Of a stretch of DNA of 64,000 bases, positions 50,305 to 63,662 are shown piece by piece. The position numbers were made by a program, and so were the translations under genes. The stretch is from Xylocopa sonorina (lineage: Eukaryota; Arthropoda; Insecta; Hymenoptera; Apidae): contig NC_135195.1 of NCBI RefSeq assembly GCF_050948175.1, positions 11,746,001 through 11,810,000 on the forward strand, written 5' to 3'. Below the pieces are notes generated by a model. The model ran no database searches. It was given only the letters and a program-made list of their open reading frames with translations, and was not told the origin of the DNA. Each line of letters begins with the position of its first letter. Positions within the stretch are counted from its first letter, which is position 1.

Positions 50305-53300
50305 CGTACGAAGGCGAGCTCTGCGCGAGGTAAAAGTGCTTATATTTCCCCTAACTGCTTATACTTCCACCATCGCGTCTGCCTCTCCCGTTTTCGATGC
50401 CACGGTACGATAGACCGCTCAATCGTTCATTTTAATGATACCTGGAAGAGCAGTTTGACCTTTCCAGTTACGAGCCCTCCAATTTACAATTCTTAGCTCT
50501 AATGGAAGTATTTATTGCCTCAGACTCTGCCGTTGACGCCGCGCCGTATTTCCTGGCATCATGGTTCAGCTGGCGGTTAAATGGAACGATGGAACCAATT
50601 AGATCGCTGGGGGTAGAAGAAGGTTTAATAACGCAGGATTTATTAAGCTGTTCGTACACGGTCCTCGAGGTGTATTTGCTACGCTCGAGCAATGCAAAAC
50701 GACCAGGGGAACTCCTGACCGATTGTTTCCTATTGCCCTTCATTGTAGAAAAATGCTGCTCGGTTGTATAAAGCATCGCGACCATAAAAGCTCGACAGGT
50801 ATTGTAGTTTCGGTTGTTTAAAGGGTCCCCAGCGATTGCGTCCCGCCCTTGGAACGAAACGGGCCTGGATACCAAGAGAAACCGTCACGCTATAATTCCA
50901 TTTGATCTTATTCTTAAAACGTCGTCGAGGATTCGTGCTGGAAATACTTGAGACCGTGCCGCTCGTAGCAACGGGGGTAAATAGTTGGTAGTTCGCGTCG
51001 CGGCAAGAAGGTCACAGGATCAGACAGCGATGAACGGTGGAGCGGGTGGGTGGACGCGCGATGGATGGAACGGGGGTGCGCTTAGCGTATATTTGAATTC
51101 CCTCGAGGTGAATTCTTTGGGGGAACGGGTGCAAATTTCGTCCTCGACTGTGACAGGTTCGCTCGCGCCTGGTGTTACATCCTTCTTCGCAGGAACGAGA
51201 AATTATATGACAGTTAAGGGATTCTTCTACCACGGGGCGAATGTTTGTAGATCTAGTCGCGTTCGACGAATCTCTCGACGCTGTTGCACGCGCCAACACC
51301 AGGCGAATCCGCTTAGATCCCCTCGAGAGTTCTCTCCTAGCAATTACCATGTCGAAGAACAGGTTACAATTATACGATAACACGTAAACTCTATCCGTTT
51401 AGTAGCTCGACGAACAAAATTAGAAGACACAGTGTGAGGTGAGAAAAGTTCGAGACAAAATGCGATACGTAAACAATCAGCACGGTGAAACAGGTGGAAA
51501 GAGAAAGGGCGGAAAACTGGAATAAAACTGTGGCGGTGGTGAAAGAAGAGGCGAAGTATTACGTACCCGCACTTACATAATGTATCGGGTGGGTGACTCG
51601 ACTCAGGGCGGCACAAAGTAGTTGGCAACTACTTAGGGAGAAGCGCGACGGGTCTGACGAAACTCTCGGCAGACTACTTATAAACTTATTTCGTGGCGTG
51701 TCTTTAAAATGATATACCTAGGCAGGTAGCGTCGGCTACGAAGGACACTGCCTACGAGGAACGAGCCATTCAAGGCGAGAGGACGAAGGCCATCCGACCG
51801 TGCCAATTCTCTACCTCATCTGCCGGTCCTGCGTCTCCATTTCCTCGAGATAAATTAGTTTTTATGGTCGGGCGATCCGCTAGGACCGCTCCGCTCCAAA
51901 GAATAATAACTTCCATTGGGTACCTTCGAGCCCAGCCCTCTTCGTCGCTCGGCTCTCCTCTCCACCGGAAACTTACCGTTGTTTTCAAATTAATTCGAAA
52001 CTAACGCGTTTTTATCGAGACGGCCCCGACTGTAATTTCACATCCGGGAATCTGAATAATAAGGAACATTACGACCAAGTCGGTTGTGAAATTCTGTTTA
52101 ACGCTGGTGGGTGCTGGAAGAGGAGTGCCTCCTGCGCATTCAGTCTTCGCTGGTTTTCCATTCTACTCGGGAAATTGAATGGACTGATGAGTCAACGCTG
52201 AGTGTTTCTCAATGAACAAGTGTTGACGACGCTTCACAATTCGTAAATGATGTCTAACATGCATCGATCTAACATACGTCTAGTCCAAAAACTTTCCTAC
52301 GCGCAAAAGAACCCCAAGTATCTCGCAGTTCTCCGAACGAAATACTTTCAAGTTCGAAATTGCGGGAAGAAAAAGCAAGGTGACCAGAAAGTCATGGAAG
52401 GGTGGCTGGGAGGCGTGTAATAACCATCGATGGCTAGCACGCGGCGCGGTTATAATAGCGAAATAAATCACCGACAGGAAATCCCTGTTCCCGCGTGGGC
52501 GAACCGGCGATCGCCCCGGAAATCGATATACGCCCGTGACACCGGAGACATCGCAATGTTCAATAGCGTGGCTTGGATTCCACGCTGTTCGACATTCCGC
52601 GCATACGAGCCAGCGCCACGTGTATCGGCCACCCTTCACCTATGAAGAGTTTAACGAGGTTCACGCGCCACCGTCGCCACCCCCTCGCGGGCCAACCCGC
52701 TGTTCCCGCTGGAACGTGGCTCTGAACCACGGTATCGTCGAATGAATATGGATGAAATATGTATTATGCCGCCATTCTTCATCCACCGGCTTAGGCGACC
52801 AAAGGTTTCGCCTCTCGGCCCGCTGCCCCTGCCCTTATATCCTTCGAGCGTGGCAACTATTTCGTATTCATTGCTCGTGCCCGTCGATCGGCTCGAAAAG
52901 GATCTTCCTGCTCGACGCCAGGCGTCTGGGTGAACCTGGGTTCATCGTGACCAGTCGTCCGCGACTTTGACGCAGGCTGCAATGCACAAAGCTCCCCGTG
53001 GACGCTGGTTAATTAGATTGGCCGCAGTCGCTCGCTGCGAGACGATAACGTGGCTCGCATCGATCGATCGTTTTCGCGTCGAGAAGAAGCTGTGCCTGGG
53101 AAAGATTTTTCCAGAGACGACTACGATTTTCTAAAAATTCCACTCTGGCATTGCCTACGCCTTGAAACGAAGTTGTGGAACGTATATACTGGGATCAGTA
53201 TTGCAAAGTAACGGAATAAAGGAAGAAAAGGAGGGGAACGTAAGAAGAAGAAACGTGGCAGGGGTATAAGAGAGGAAATCGAGAAAAGAGAATAGGAGCG

Positions 53301-56300
53301 CTAGTAACGCGATGTAAGGAACAAAAGGCAGTTGCGAAAAGATTGCCAGTCTGGGGAATAAGAAAAGGCGGCAACAACGGTTTCTCGAGGCTGTGCGCAC
53401 GCAGGGCGAGCTGAACCGAGCCAGAAATTTAATTTACCACTTTGTTCTACGGTTGTTCGGGAAATATTTCATAAAATTACCGTATTCTCCTTTGTGGCCG
53501 CACGACTGGAATTAACACGGTTGCAACAAGGAATTAATGTAATTACATCGCTGGGAAGAAAAGAACGTCTCCTGATGAAGTTGCAAGAAACGAGAAGAAG
53601 AAAGCGCTCGCTGTAGCGTGTAACGTCGTGTCCATGATCAGACAAAACGATCGTCCACGCGGAATACGGAAACAGATTCACGCGATCGATGAAGTCCAAG
53701 ACCGATAAATCTCATCTTTATGGAAATTCCGGGAATTTTTAATATTCCGCCGACGTAAACTGCAAATTAGGTATATTCTGAAGATATTCTCGCGAGCTGT
53801 AAGGCGCGAACGCGCGAAATGACATTACGGCCTTCTCTTGTTCTTTTGAATGACGCCGTCGGGACGCGAGGGCCTTGTAATTCATTCTTAAGTTTAAATA
53901 ATGCAAACTTTTAATGACCCTACCACTCGCGACTGCTTCCTCGGCTTTAAGAAGTGCCGTGGCTATTACCTTGCTTCGCTACCGCGTTGACGAGCATTTT
54001 TACGTTCGAATAATGTAAAGATTCCTCGCGCAGTCGCTACTTCCCGTGGAAATTTTAACAGGCTCGGACTTTTAATGTATTACTTTCTGTCGGACATTTC
54101 CAGGGAGTGAATTATCGAAGTTATTAGGGCCGTAAGAAAGTTTTTAACGAATCGTAAATACGTTCCCGCGGATTCTGCGAACTGAAATTTCGATGTAAAA
54201 CGTGACGAATAGCCCTCGATCTCTGCTCGTCATTAAGACGTTTCGTTTACTGTTAACTAGGCGCAGATCCGTTTCCTACAAAATATCCTGCCAGAGTCCA
54301 AAAACAAGAGGACGCCCGCGGCATTATCGGAATCGCATCGAGTCAGACTTCGCTGCTCCGTCAATATTGAATTTCTATGGATGGAATGAAGCGTGTGCCT
54401 CCTTACTTCCTGGCAAACCCACTCTCTCTCCATCCACGGTGCGATGCGTCGAAAAAAGGAATCAAACTCCAACCTGGTACCGTTCTTGGACATTATCCAC
54501 TCGTGGATCTTGCGACAGGAGTCGCAATCACGTGGTAGCAGCGAAATTCCATTTCACGCCAGCGTATATCGTTATTCCTCTCGATCCCCTTTGCGTTTAT
54601 TTGCTCGAGCGTACGCGTTACAAGTCTCACCTTCGCTCTGTCAACCAGTAGGGTACGGCATTTATCGGTGGAACACTTCGTTGCTCGAAGGAGGACAACG
54701 AGCGCCGTTCTCCAGACTGTACGAGCCTTTTACGAGCTCGCTGAACGGTACGACGCATCTGTGCGCCGGTCGAAGGGAGATAAAAGCCTTTAAATATTTA
54801 GTCGAAACCAAAGAAAAAAAAAAAAATAGTCGGTTAGACGATAAACCCGGTCGAGTAGCGAGGTAGTAAGGTCGAACGGAAGGGTCGCTGGAAGAAACCG
54901 GTAGGGGTCACGGATCAAGCATCCGTATGCATTATACATGTCCTCCGCCAAGTCTCTTTCCATCGCATCCATTGCCTTCGGACAGCCTATTCTAAGCGTC
55001 GCTGTACGATGGTCCGGCGATAGTGCTCGCCCCCTCGACCGATAATGCCTCCAATATTCGTCTCTCTTCGAGGCAAACGCCTCTGGCTGATGTACGGATT
55101 TTAAAACTGCGAGGGATGTGCACCAAGGGGCCCTCTATTTCACAACCCGCTCTGTTTAAGCGTGGGCTGGTCGAAAATAAGGGGATAACATCGAGAGGAG
55201 GAGAATAGAAAATTGTGGAGTTGGGGTGTTCGTATTCGAAAGAAAATGTTTGGAGCATGGATGGTGCGTGCATTCCCATCCGCGTACAAACGGCTGGGTT
55301 TCGTATTTCGAGGCAGCGATCAGAATTAATCGATCAAACCGCGTCGGTGTCGGGTAAATTTCCGAGACATGATTTGCAACGGCACAGCATCAGGATCCTG
55401 TAACTTTAACACGTAGCAATACTGGATTATACTGTTTTCGTGTATTTCTACATCTCCCTTTGGAAAGCATCTGTCATGAGAGAATTCGCAAGTATATATA
55501 CGTAGATTTCGTTGCTGGTGTCTCGCGAATGAAGCTTCAGAGTAATACTTATGACAATGTGTCTACGATTTACTTTACGTCTTGCAAACAGCTCTGCTGC
55601 GTTCATTGTTATTCATCTGTGGGAAACTGAACCAGATTGGTAACCATTCGATTAAAACGTAAAAGTTGTCAATACTGGATTGAGAATCTGAAAAAAAAAC
55701 ACTCGACCATAAATGTTTCAATTGTCACTATTTACATATTTCACCAACGAGTTAATACAACTTTTACAAGGTTCTCGAAGAGAAAGCGACAACCCCTATC
55801 GTTACCACTCTCCCTAAACCTCGCGAGGACAATAAACAGCGGACGAGCGACAAAGAAGAAGCATCGATGGCGGCGATTCGGAGCACGTGGCACCGCGGAG
55901 TTAGCAGCATTTCGTTACCGCTGCAGGGGGATTCCATTAAAATTAATAACGCATAATCCGCGTGTTCCTCGCCGTCCGCGGACAGATTATATCGGCGTAC
56001 GTCGCCGTGGTCGTCGTCGGACCGCCGGCGGGCAAATGAAAATCGTGGCCTCCTGGAAAATGTAGCGATTTTCGAAAACGTCAGCCAGCCCACCCCTCGC
56101 TCGTGTACGCTCGTGTACGGTCAGGATAATCCAACGCGCGCTGGACCAACCCTCAACGGTCGGACGCTGATCCGTTTATTGCGTGGAATATTACACGGCG
56201 TCGGCGCGGGGATTAATAATGAACGGCGACGTTGTCGCACGTAGGCACCGCCGATTATCGCGTTTTACAATGGAAATCGCTCGCGAAGTGTCCGTGTAAT

Positions 56301-59259
56301 GGCAAACACCGGATCCGATTTAATGAAGCACCGATGCTCGATCAAAGGCCTGCTCGCGTCGCGCTGTTCAGCGACAACGAAATGCATTTGCACGATACAT
56401 TTCCTCGTTTCTGTTGTAGCCCCTCCTCTACGAGCATCGTGATCGACTCTTCCCTTTTCCCCGCAATTTTCATCCAACCCTCGCACGTTTATTCTGCGTA
56501 TATCTCCTTCCGAGTTTTAGGTTTGTTTCTTTTAAATTTATTCTGTGATATTATAAAATATTTTTACGCGACACGGTTTTTACCGTTCTCATCGAGAGCG
56601 GTAGTGGGTAACGATAACTTTCTTAATAAACAGATGAATTTTACGCCGCCTCTTTCCGTTAATGGCGTCTGGCGGTAAACGCGTAATCGATATATTTATG
56701 CGTGAAAGTTTGAATTAAAATACATTCCGCGTCGCAACGTGCCCCTCTTGCACGCGGGCTGGACCAGTTTTATTCTCGAATTAAACCCGTAATTTTGCCC
56801 GTTAATGGGATTTTCATCCCACGGAGGATGCAGATTCCCGACTGCGAAATGAGACCGGAGGTACTTGATACTGTAATTTTTAAACCGTCTCGCGCTATGG
56901 CAAAAACTCCTCTGTCATATCTCTCTGACACAGGTAGGTATTCAACGTCACGCTCGTTTATTCCTATCGTAACGAACGTTGCGCTTTTCACAGCCACCCC
57001 AGCGAACGGTTTTTCCTTTCCCCACTGGAAGCAGAATTTCATTACGCTCGTAATTGTTTATATTACAATTACCTACAACTATCCAATAATTAAATCTTCG
57101 TGCGAATTACACCCTTCCTATACTATCAACAGATTGCATCAAGCTTGCACGCGAACGTAACAAAATTATGGTCCACAGCCAATCTGTCAATCGTACCAAC
57201 CTTGTTCCATTCTCGATCGCCATGATCCTTGGTACAAGAAATCCACTCGTACAGAATCGAACGGTACAGCACTGAAATTTCCCTGGGTCGAGGTACGCGC
57301 GACGCATTTCGCCAGGTAACAGAGTTAGCGGTAAAGTTAAACGGGTGAAAAGGAAGTATCGTAGGCGGTGGTTTCAGCGGCCAGGTCACCCGCGCCCGTT
57401 ACTTTTATTTTCTTTTCATTTCGCCGTGCCGTCTCTGCGGGCGCGGACCCCGGCTCTCGCCAAGGAAAAAGTAATATCGCTCAATGGAAAGCCTGCCTCG
57501 AAGCCATACGGTGTACGGTGCCGGTGGAAATTCGATAAAACAAACTGCACCGGTATAGAACTGGCTCAGCTGCGGCGCGCCGTGGCGCCATCGCTGAAGG
57601 ATGGATCCTGGACAAGTTATCGTTCGGTGTCCCGCGCGCTAGGCGTGGCAGCCATCAAAGTTTCGCGACGTGAAATCGCCGTGGGAACGTCGAGCCGATC
57701 GAACCGGCAGCCGTGAAATTCGCGCGACAGATTTTCTCCCGAGACTAGACGAGGAAAATGGCTCGTCGATCGCCCGCTGGATTTCGAGGTCGACGAGATC
57801 TCCGCGCTCCGTCTGCACGGGTGGTTCGCCATCGTGGGTGAAATTTTTGGGAGCTGGTATTGGTGTCGCGAGAGGCGAGAGGAGGTTCTATTCTCGAAGC
57901 AGCGCACGTGGAAAATAGATACCATCCAGAATGAAACTCTTGTTTTAATTCAAGATTAAGATTTCCGTTTTCATGCATTTCTTGTATGCCCTCGAAGAGT
58001 CAAATGCCAAAGGATCCACTCGACTCATCCATATTTATAAAACCTCACCAACCTCGTATACCCTCCAGGGGAATTCAAAACCGTGACAAATACACTTTGT
58101 TCGGGAAGATGGAGGCCGCACGGTCTATTTACCCGAGATAGAAATGAAAAAACGGTGTATTAAGAGGAGAGCTTCTGGAACAAATGGCGGAGCTTTCGAG
58201 CTTTCTGTATAAGAATCGACAAGAAACGTGTGCCGCTTGCTCGCGGCCTGATTTATGCCCGCTCGTAAGAATTCCAACGCGCCGAATGTATCTCCGTCAT
58301 ATCGATTCCGTCTCGTACTTATCTTTCGTGCATGGGGGCCTAGTTAACCGAGTGGATTTCGAAAGAGGTCTGCAAGACTGCGTTCGATGAGAAATTTCAC
58401 GAAACGATATTTGGTAAGAAACTGAAACGACGACTTATTTGCGTTTAAATTATAAAACAGCAGTTAACAGTTGCGACTCCTGACGCGGGCGTCTTAACCT
58501 CGACGCGAAATGCGCAACATTCGTTACGATCCGCGCGTTTTATATTTACGCAACGTTTTTATACCGGACTATAAAATCGTCCGAAAACCGTATAAAGCCT
58601 CTATCGGGTGGAACGCATCGTGGATACATGGGCGTGGGTATATGGGATCTTGGTAAAGGCGGAGCGTGCGAAGCTAACCGCGGAACTAACAACGGGAAGA
58701 ATTATGGGGCCGCGTAAAATATGTAGAGGTGATGTAAGAAAAATTATAGCCGAAGGTTTCTGTTTTTTCGAGGATAAGGTAGCGGGTGAATAGAAACTCC
58801 TGCTTTTCTCCTCTGATTTATGCTTTCCCCTTCGGACAAGTTATTTATATATATCGTTCCAGTGGACGTGTGAACCGAATTGGCGGGCAGTATTCCAAAC
58901 TTCCAAATCTCGTTGTGTTATAAATGGAGCATTAAATAGTATCGTATACATATCATTTGTCAGCCACCTCAGTTTAGACGGCTCTTCTTAATTCCTCTTC
59001 ATCTTTTTCCTTTTTTCTTCTTATCATTACTATTACTATATAACCGATAGATAGACGCACGAAAGTCTCAAATTTTAATATAAACTCAACGAACAACGCA
59101 GCTCATTCATCATCTATGTCAATCGAATCACCTCGACTCAGCTGACCGAGAAAAATCGACTGTAATCGAATCTATGGGGGGTAGATTTACAACGAAGCAG
59201 AACATCGCTTGGCGAACCCGTCGAGCGCAACGCGCGTTGGTCCTGGTTCTTCTCCCTCG
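50305..59259. other. 9 kb without a recognisable gene
   Basis: Only unsupported open frames are visible. Two of about 150 codons at 54202-54866 overlap in different frames of the same strand, which points to low stop-codon density and not to genes. A purine-rich tract (about 53215-53310) and an A13 run (54814-54826) are the only simple repeats of note. Confidence 0.4.
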
Positions 59260-59935
59260 TCACTTCCGGTCCTCTTCCTCCTTCTTATCGTACACAACGC
59301 TGGGCGCGTGCATCGAGAAACTCATTTCTCTGGATCTAGCCACAAGCTTATTCGGATGTCCGCAATCGATACACGGTTCCACGGGCGGTTTTGTCGAAGA
59401 GCTTCGTTGACCGGTCTTGGGAGCCAGGATCCTTTGTGAACGTCGCCGCAGTCGCAGAAACTTTCGCAGAAGCATCCTCGAAGTCGGTCGATAAATTCGC
59501 GACGAACCTGGTCGATTCTTTTGTTGCCTCCGCGGTTTCAGAAGTTTCGTATTATTTATCGTCCGTTGCGCCATGCGGGCGGTTTCTTGAGAAAACTTCT
59601 TCGAGGCGTCCCCTTTGTAACGCGAGAGATCTGATTCATTCGTTGGGTAATTCTAGCGACGGCGTTGTTGAGTTCCGCGGACGCATTTCATTGGGTAGAA
59701 GTTCGAAAGGAGACTTGTCGTTCACGGTGTCTTGATTGGCAGAAATGGAGTTTCATAAATTTATATTATTATTTTGCAGAACGAGCAGGTAGAGTTCGTA
59801 ATTATAATTAGTCAGAGTTTCATCAGTAGCGTGCTGCATTTCACGGGCATCGTTACAGTCTGCCCACGCGAAGGAGAGAAACTTCAGTAGAACGAACAAT
59901 AGAATAAGCCACCGGCAAGTGGAATACACGCGCAT
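59260..59935 (-). CDS. Candidate small secreted protein, possibly spliced to a basic second exon
   Basis: The ATG at 59935 (context AATAATGC) opens 60 codons to a TGA at 59756-59754. Residues 1-25 are a textbook signal peptide: MRVYSTCRWLILLFVLLKFL, then SFAWA with cleavage before DCNDAREM. An acceptor-like TTAATATTTTACAG precedes it (exon start near 60016). Left of the stop on the same strand, an open frame from about 59652 to 59260 codes a strongly basic chain (for example LRKFLRLRRRSQRILAP) ending in an acidic stretch, KKEEEDRK. AATGAATCAG|AT would enter this frame in phase 1, matching a weak donor CCC|GTGAAA after DCNDA, and CTGACTAAT lies between them as a branch point. The signal-peptide part is convincing; the join is speculative. 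No family is recognised. Confidence 0.3.
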
Positions 59936-60029
59936 TATTCCGACGTGGCGAGCGTACGAAGTAGTATTGACAATCGTGCGTCGCTGCGAGAATTCGTGGA
60001 TAAAAAATGTTTTTCTCTGTAAAATATTA

Positions 60030-63000
60030 ACATTTCCAATACACAAAACCACTTATTTCATACAACACTCTTTCAAAGAAGTGTCAACTCTGCCTTACAA
60101 AAGTTATCACCGTTAAACTCGAGATCCAATCTTTCACCCTTCGCAGAAAGGTGTCTTCCGCGTGATAGTACGAAATGGTCCCTTTTTCGACCTCGACCAA
60201 GAGCAAACTGGCAAACTAGGAAGTTCCTCTAACTATCGTCCCAGCAAACATGAGGTGCGGTATCAAAGTGACGGTAACGTCGACGAGACGGACGTAGAAT
60301 CGAAGATTCAGGGTGACACGGAACGGGGCGAAACTGGAAGCTGAATTGCATGTAATTGACCCGGGTGGGACAAAGCGCGCTCATTAATCAATGGTGACGT
60401 AGGGGTTGACGTCGCGTCCCACGGGTTGGCGCAATGCAGGCGCGCTTACCGGTCCATTTATTTACCATTAACGGCTCATTAGTGCGGCAGCATTCATCTG
60501 TCTGGTGGCTGCATGCAACTGGCCTCGCTCTTTTCAAAGACCAGAGAAACGGGCCTATTCCGGCTAGAATTGCCGGGATAGCTTTCGCTGACGCCAATTC
60601 CACCGCGTTTCCATTGGCTCCTGTTATCGAGTCATCCGACTGGTTCGGAGGAATTGAAAGGACACTGTATTCGAGTACTATGCGCAGCGCATGATTCGTA
60701 GTTCCTCTGGCAGAATGAACGTTAGTGTTAACGCATAGATGGTTCTCTTGTTTGGAGCGTCGCTGTACGTTTTCTCCAGCAGCTTACAAGCGTCGAGTTG
60801 TAATGGAAATTTTTCAAATAATTTCTGATATTCTTCGAATATTTTTGCACGTAAAATGCAATTACTTTTGATAGATTTATTCGAGCCACGATCAAAATCA
60901 AATCAACCCCTCTGTAAACTGCTAGCTACGCAATGGTCGTATATATCGAAACAGCAGTTAAATTGCAATTACACCTTCGGTGGGTTCTAACAATCTGCAT
61001 CAATAAATTATTGCTATAAATGGATCACGCGTATATTACAGTTTCGAACATAATAGCAGCGTGTATTATTGTACGGACTGCAAACAATATCCTTCAGCTC
61101 GGAACGCGTCATCAATTACGCTTCAATTAACAACGAACGGTGAACTATCGCCGCATCGAATGCACCCGGGGTTTTTCAATCCTATTCCGCGAATTTATTT
61201 TTTCAACGTCCGCGACCACAACCTAAATAAATATTTACGAGACGCCGCGCGTTTTCGAACGCTGTAAATTTCCCGACGAATTACAAAATTGAAGCGTGAA
61301 ACTCGCCGCCGGCTCGTTCATCGCGGCAGTCAACTTTTCCCGCCTGAAAGCGCAGTAATCACTCTTTGAAAATATCCATCCGCGAACGTTTTCCCGTACA
61401 TGCTTCGCGCGTTACACGACCGGAGACGAGCGGTTCAAACATTAACAAGGTCGACCCGGCGAAAAAATGAAAATTATCTCGTTTGCAGGAGACTACCGGC
61501 AAACGAGCCGCTCGCAAATGTTTCACGCGTATTTAAAAATTCATGCTCGAATTACGGGACGGGCCGTGTTCTCCCGCAGAACCGGGATCAGGTTCAATAT
61601 GTACCCATGAGTCGGTTCCAATGTGAAACTTTCGTGGGATATGAATGCCACTCATAAAATTACTCGCTGAGATGATGTTTTATTCTACGTGTCTGCGAGG
61701 TGCTTGAATTATACAAGCTCGTGTCCAATCCTGCAAGTAGCGCCAGTGAGGGTGGAGGTAGCTGGCGAACCGGTGAAAGGTGATTTCATTATTCTTGTCC
61801 TCTTCTGCTAGCGAACAGACTTTGTGGCGCACTGCTTTCGACGTGCAAGTCCAAAAGGTGTGCGTGTATATATAATCTGACAGATACGAGCGTTCGCTCC
61901 CTTTTGTGTTTTATAACAACCGAGTGGACGCTGAAAACTGGAACCGATTGTACTAATGGCTTTCGATTGTACGATGATACCAATGTATGCGTTTGCATGC
62001 TGTACAAACGTTCGCACATTTATCGCGTCGTATCGATTCTATTTGACGTACACTCTCATCCCTACTAATCATGGCGACCAGCGACGCGGAAACGTATCCC
62101 TTCGTTGGGTACGTGACGCGACGAAGAACTTCGTCCTCGCCGTTGAAAGGCGTTAGCAAGATGATGCTGGTCGGTGTTTACCCGACCCACGTTACCTTCC
62201 AAGAACTGGGAAGTTTAATTACACGGAGGCGAGACAGTCTCTCGCCGGAAACTTGGACGCGCCATCGCTTGTAGTCGCTGACCACTTTGACTCGAGGCGT
62301 CTTTGATTTCGCCCGGCCTGTAGTAACCGTCCAATTACGCGTTTCGATCGATGCCTCTGTTAAGCTCGCCTGTTTATTCGGACAAACGGGCGGACGAAAG
62401 TTTCATTTCGCGTCTGGCGATAAAAATCCGGGCGAACGTACGGCTGGTGCGGTTGCTCTTGAAAAATGTTCCGCGTCCTGGCTGGAAATCGTCGTTACCG
62501 AAGATAACCGCGAATCTGCCCCATCCTCCAGGAGGATCAAGCAACCGGCTGGCAAATAAAATCCTTCGAAGCATACGAACCGAGGAACGAAGTGCGTATT
62601 CGATACACGTACGAACGTAGCGGTAATAAAGGAAGGTAATAACTCGGTTCTGCCCTAGGAACGTACTGCGAAATACCTTCGCCAGCCTGTTCCATCTCGC
62701 TATCTATTAACCTTTCCTTTCTACCAGCTTCTCTCGCTTTCGTTGCTCGTCCCGTCTAACGTATATACGCCTCTACAGGCTCTTGACGTATGGTCCTTTA
62801 CGATCAGGATAAAAATCGGAAGCCCGCCTCGCCACGATTTTACGATATCGCGACTCACGTTCCCCTTTTGTTCCTTTTACGATCGATTCTCTGATGAAGC
62901 TTCCATTTCGTTGCGTGCCGTGATTCTGTACTGGTAAGAAGTGGGTATAAGTGGAGAACGTTCAAGGTCAGTTGTTTTTTGGCGACGCGCGAAACAATTT

Positions 63001-63230
63001 GACGATCTCGATGCTCTGCTTCAATCGCATGGTATTGGCGTAGAATACTCGTAGAGACAGAAGTTTCAAGTTGACTCCATTTCGTTTTGGGTCTTGGTAT
63101 TCCTTCCACCGTGTATCTCTAGCAGGATACATATTGGTTCGATCGAACGGAAATGCATCCAAGACTTTCGAGAGTTTCGCGTATCGAACCATGTTCGAAT
63201 TAATGATCCAATGAATTTCAGAGCTGGATT
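60030..63230. other. 3.2 kb without a recognisable gene
   Basis: No feature is supported. Overlapping frames at 62071-62620 on the plus strand are in a GC-rich patch and mostly begin with TTG or at unfavourable ATGs. I see no repeats, hairpins or promoter motifs strong enough to list. Confidence 0.35.
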
Positions 63231-63662
63231 CTAAGAAGCTTGATGGAAGAGAGGTGGCCTTGAACGATCCTTCCACTCGATCGCGTTTACCGTACCGTCC
63301 GAGGAAAGTGGATAACGTTTCCTTTCTTCGTTGCCCGTCGACAGAAGGCGAATATCCGGTGCGCGCGTTGTTTGCATACGAGTCGCCTTACGCGAGCGAG
63401 AAAGTGGCGATCGTTTCTCAGCACGTAGTCGTAATCTTTTACGGCGCTCCACCGTGACAGGATTAACGTCGCGGGGCTTACAGCCACCGCGTATAATTTT
63501 ATTCCCGCTTATCGTTCGAACGTAAACTGCGTCGCGTTCGGTTCGCCATATTTTATCCAATAAAAGCGAGCCATCTTCCGGTTCGCCATACCAAGAGGTC
63601 TCGTACGAGTTCTCGTCGAGCGTCGCCTCGATGTTATCCACCTTTGACTTACCAGTAAACAT
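63231..63662 (-). CDS. Candidate 143-codon ORF of unknown function
   Basis: The ATG at 63662 (A at -3) opens 143 codons ending at TAG. The N-terminal third is acidic and aromatic (NSYETSWYGEPEDGSLLLDK); the rest is Arg/Lys-rich. There is no signal peptide, membrane segment or known motif. Nine nucleotides into the frame is CTG|GTAAGTCA, a near-perfect splice donor at 63652, so the ATG could instead be a three-codon first exon joined elsewhere, leaving the frame as intron. Plus-strand frames overlap it. Treat as weak. Confidence 0.2.
   Translation of the reverse strand: MFTGKSKVDNIEATLDENSYETSWYGEPEDGSLLLDKIWRTERDAVYVRTISGNKIIRGGCKPRDVNPVTVERRKRLRLRAEKRSPLSRSRKATRMQTTRAPDIRLLSTGNEERKRYPLSSDGTVNAIEWKDRSRPPLFHQAS

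Noticed and set aside
54202..54866. Two overlapping plus-strand frames of about 150 codons
   Set aside because: They overlap in different frames with no motif in either. Low stop density explains both.
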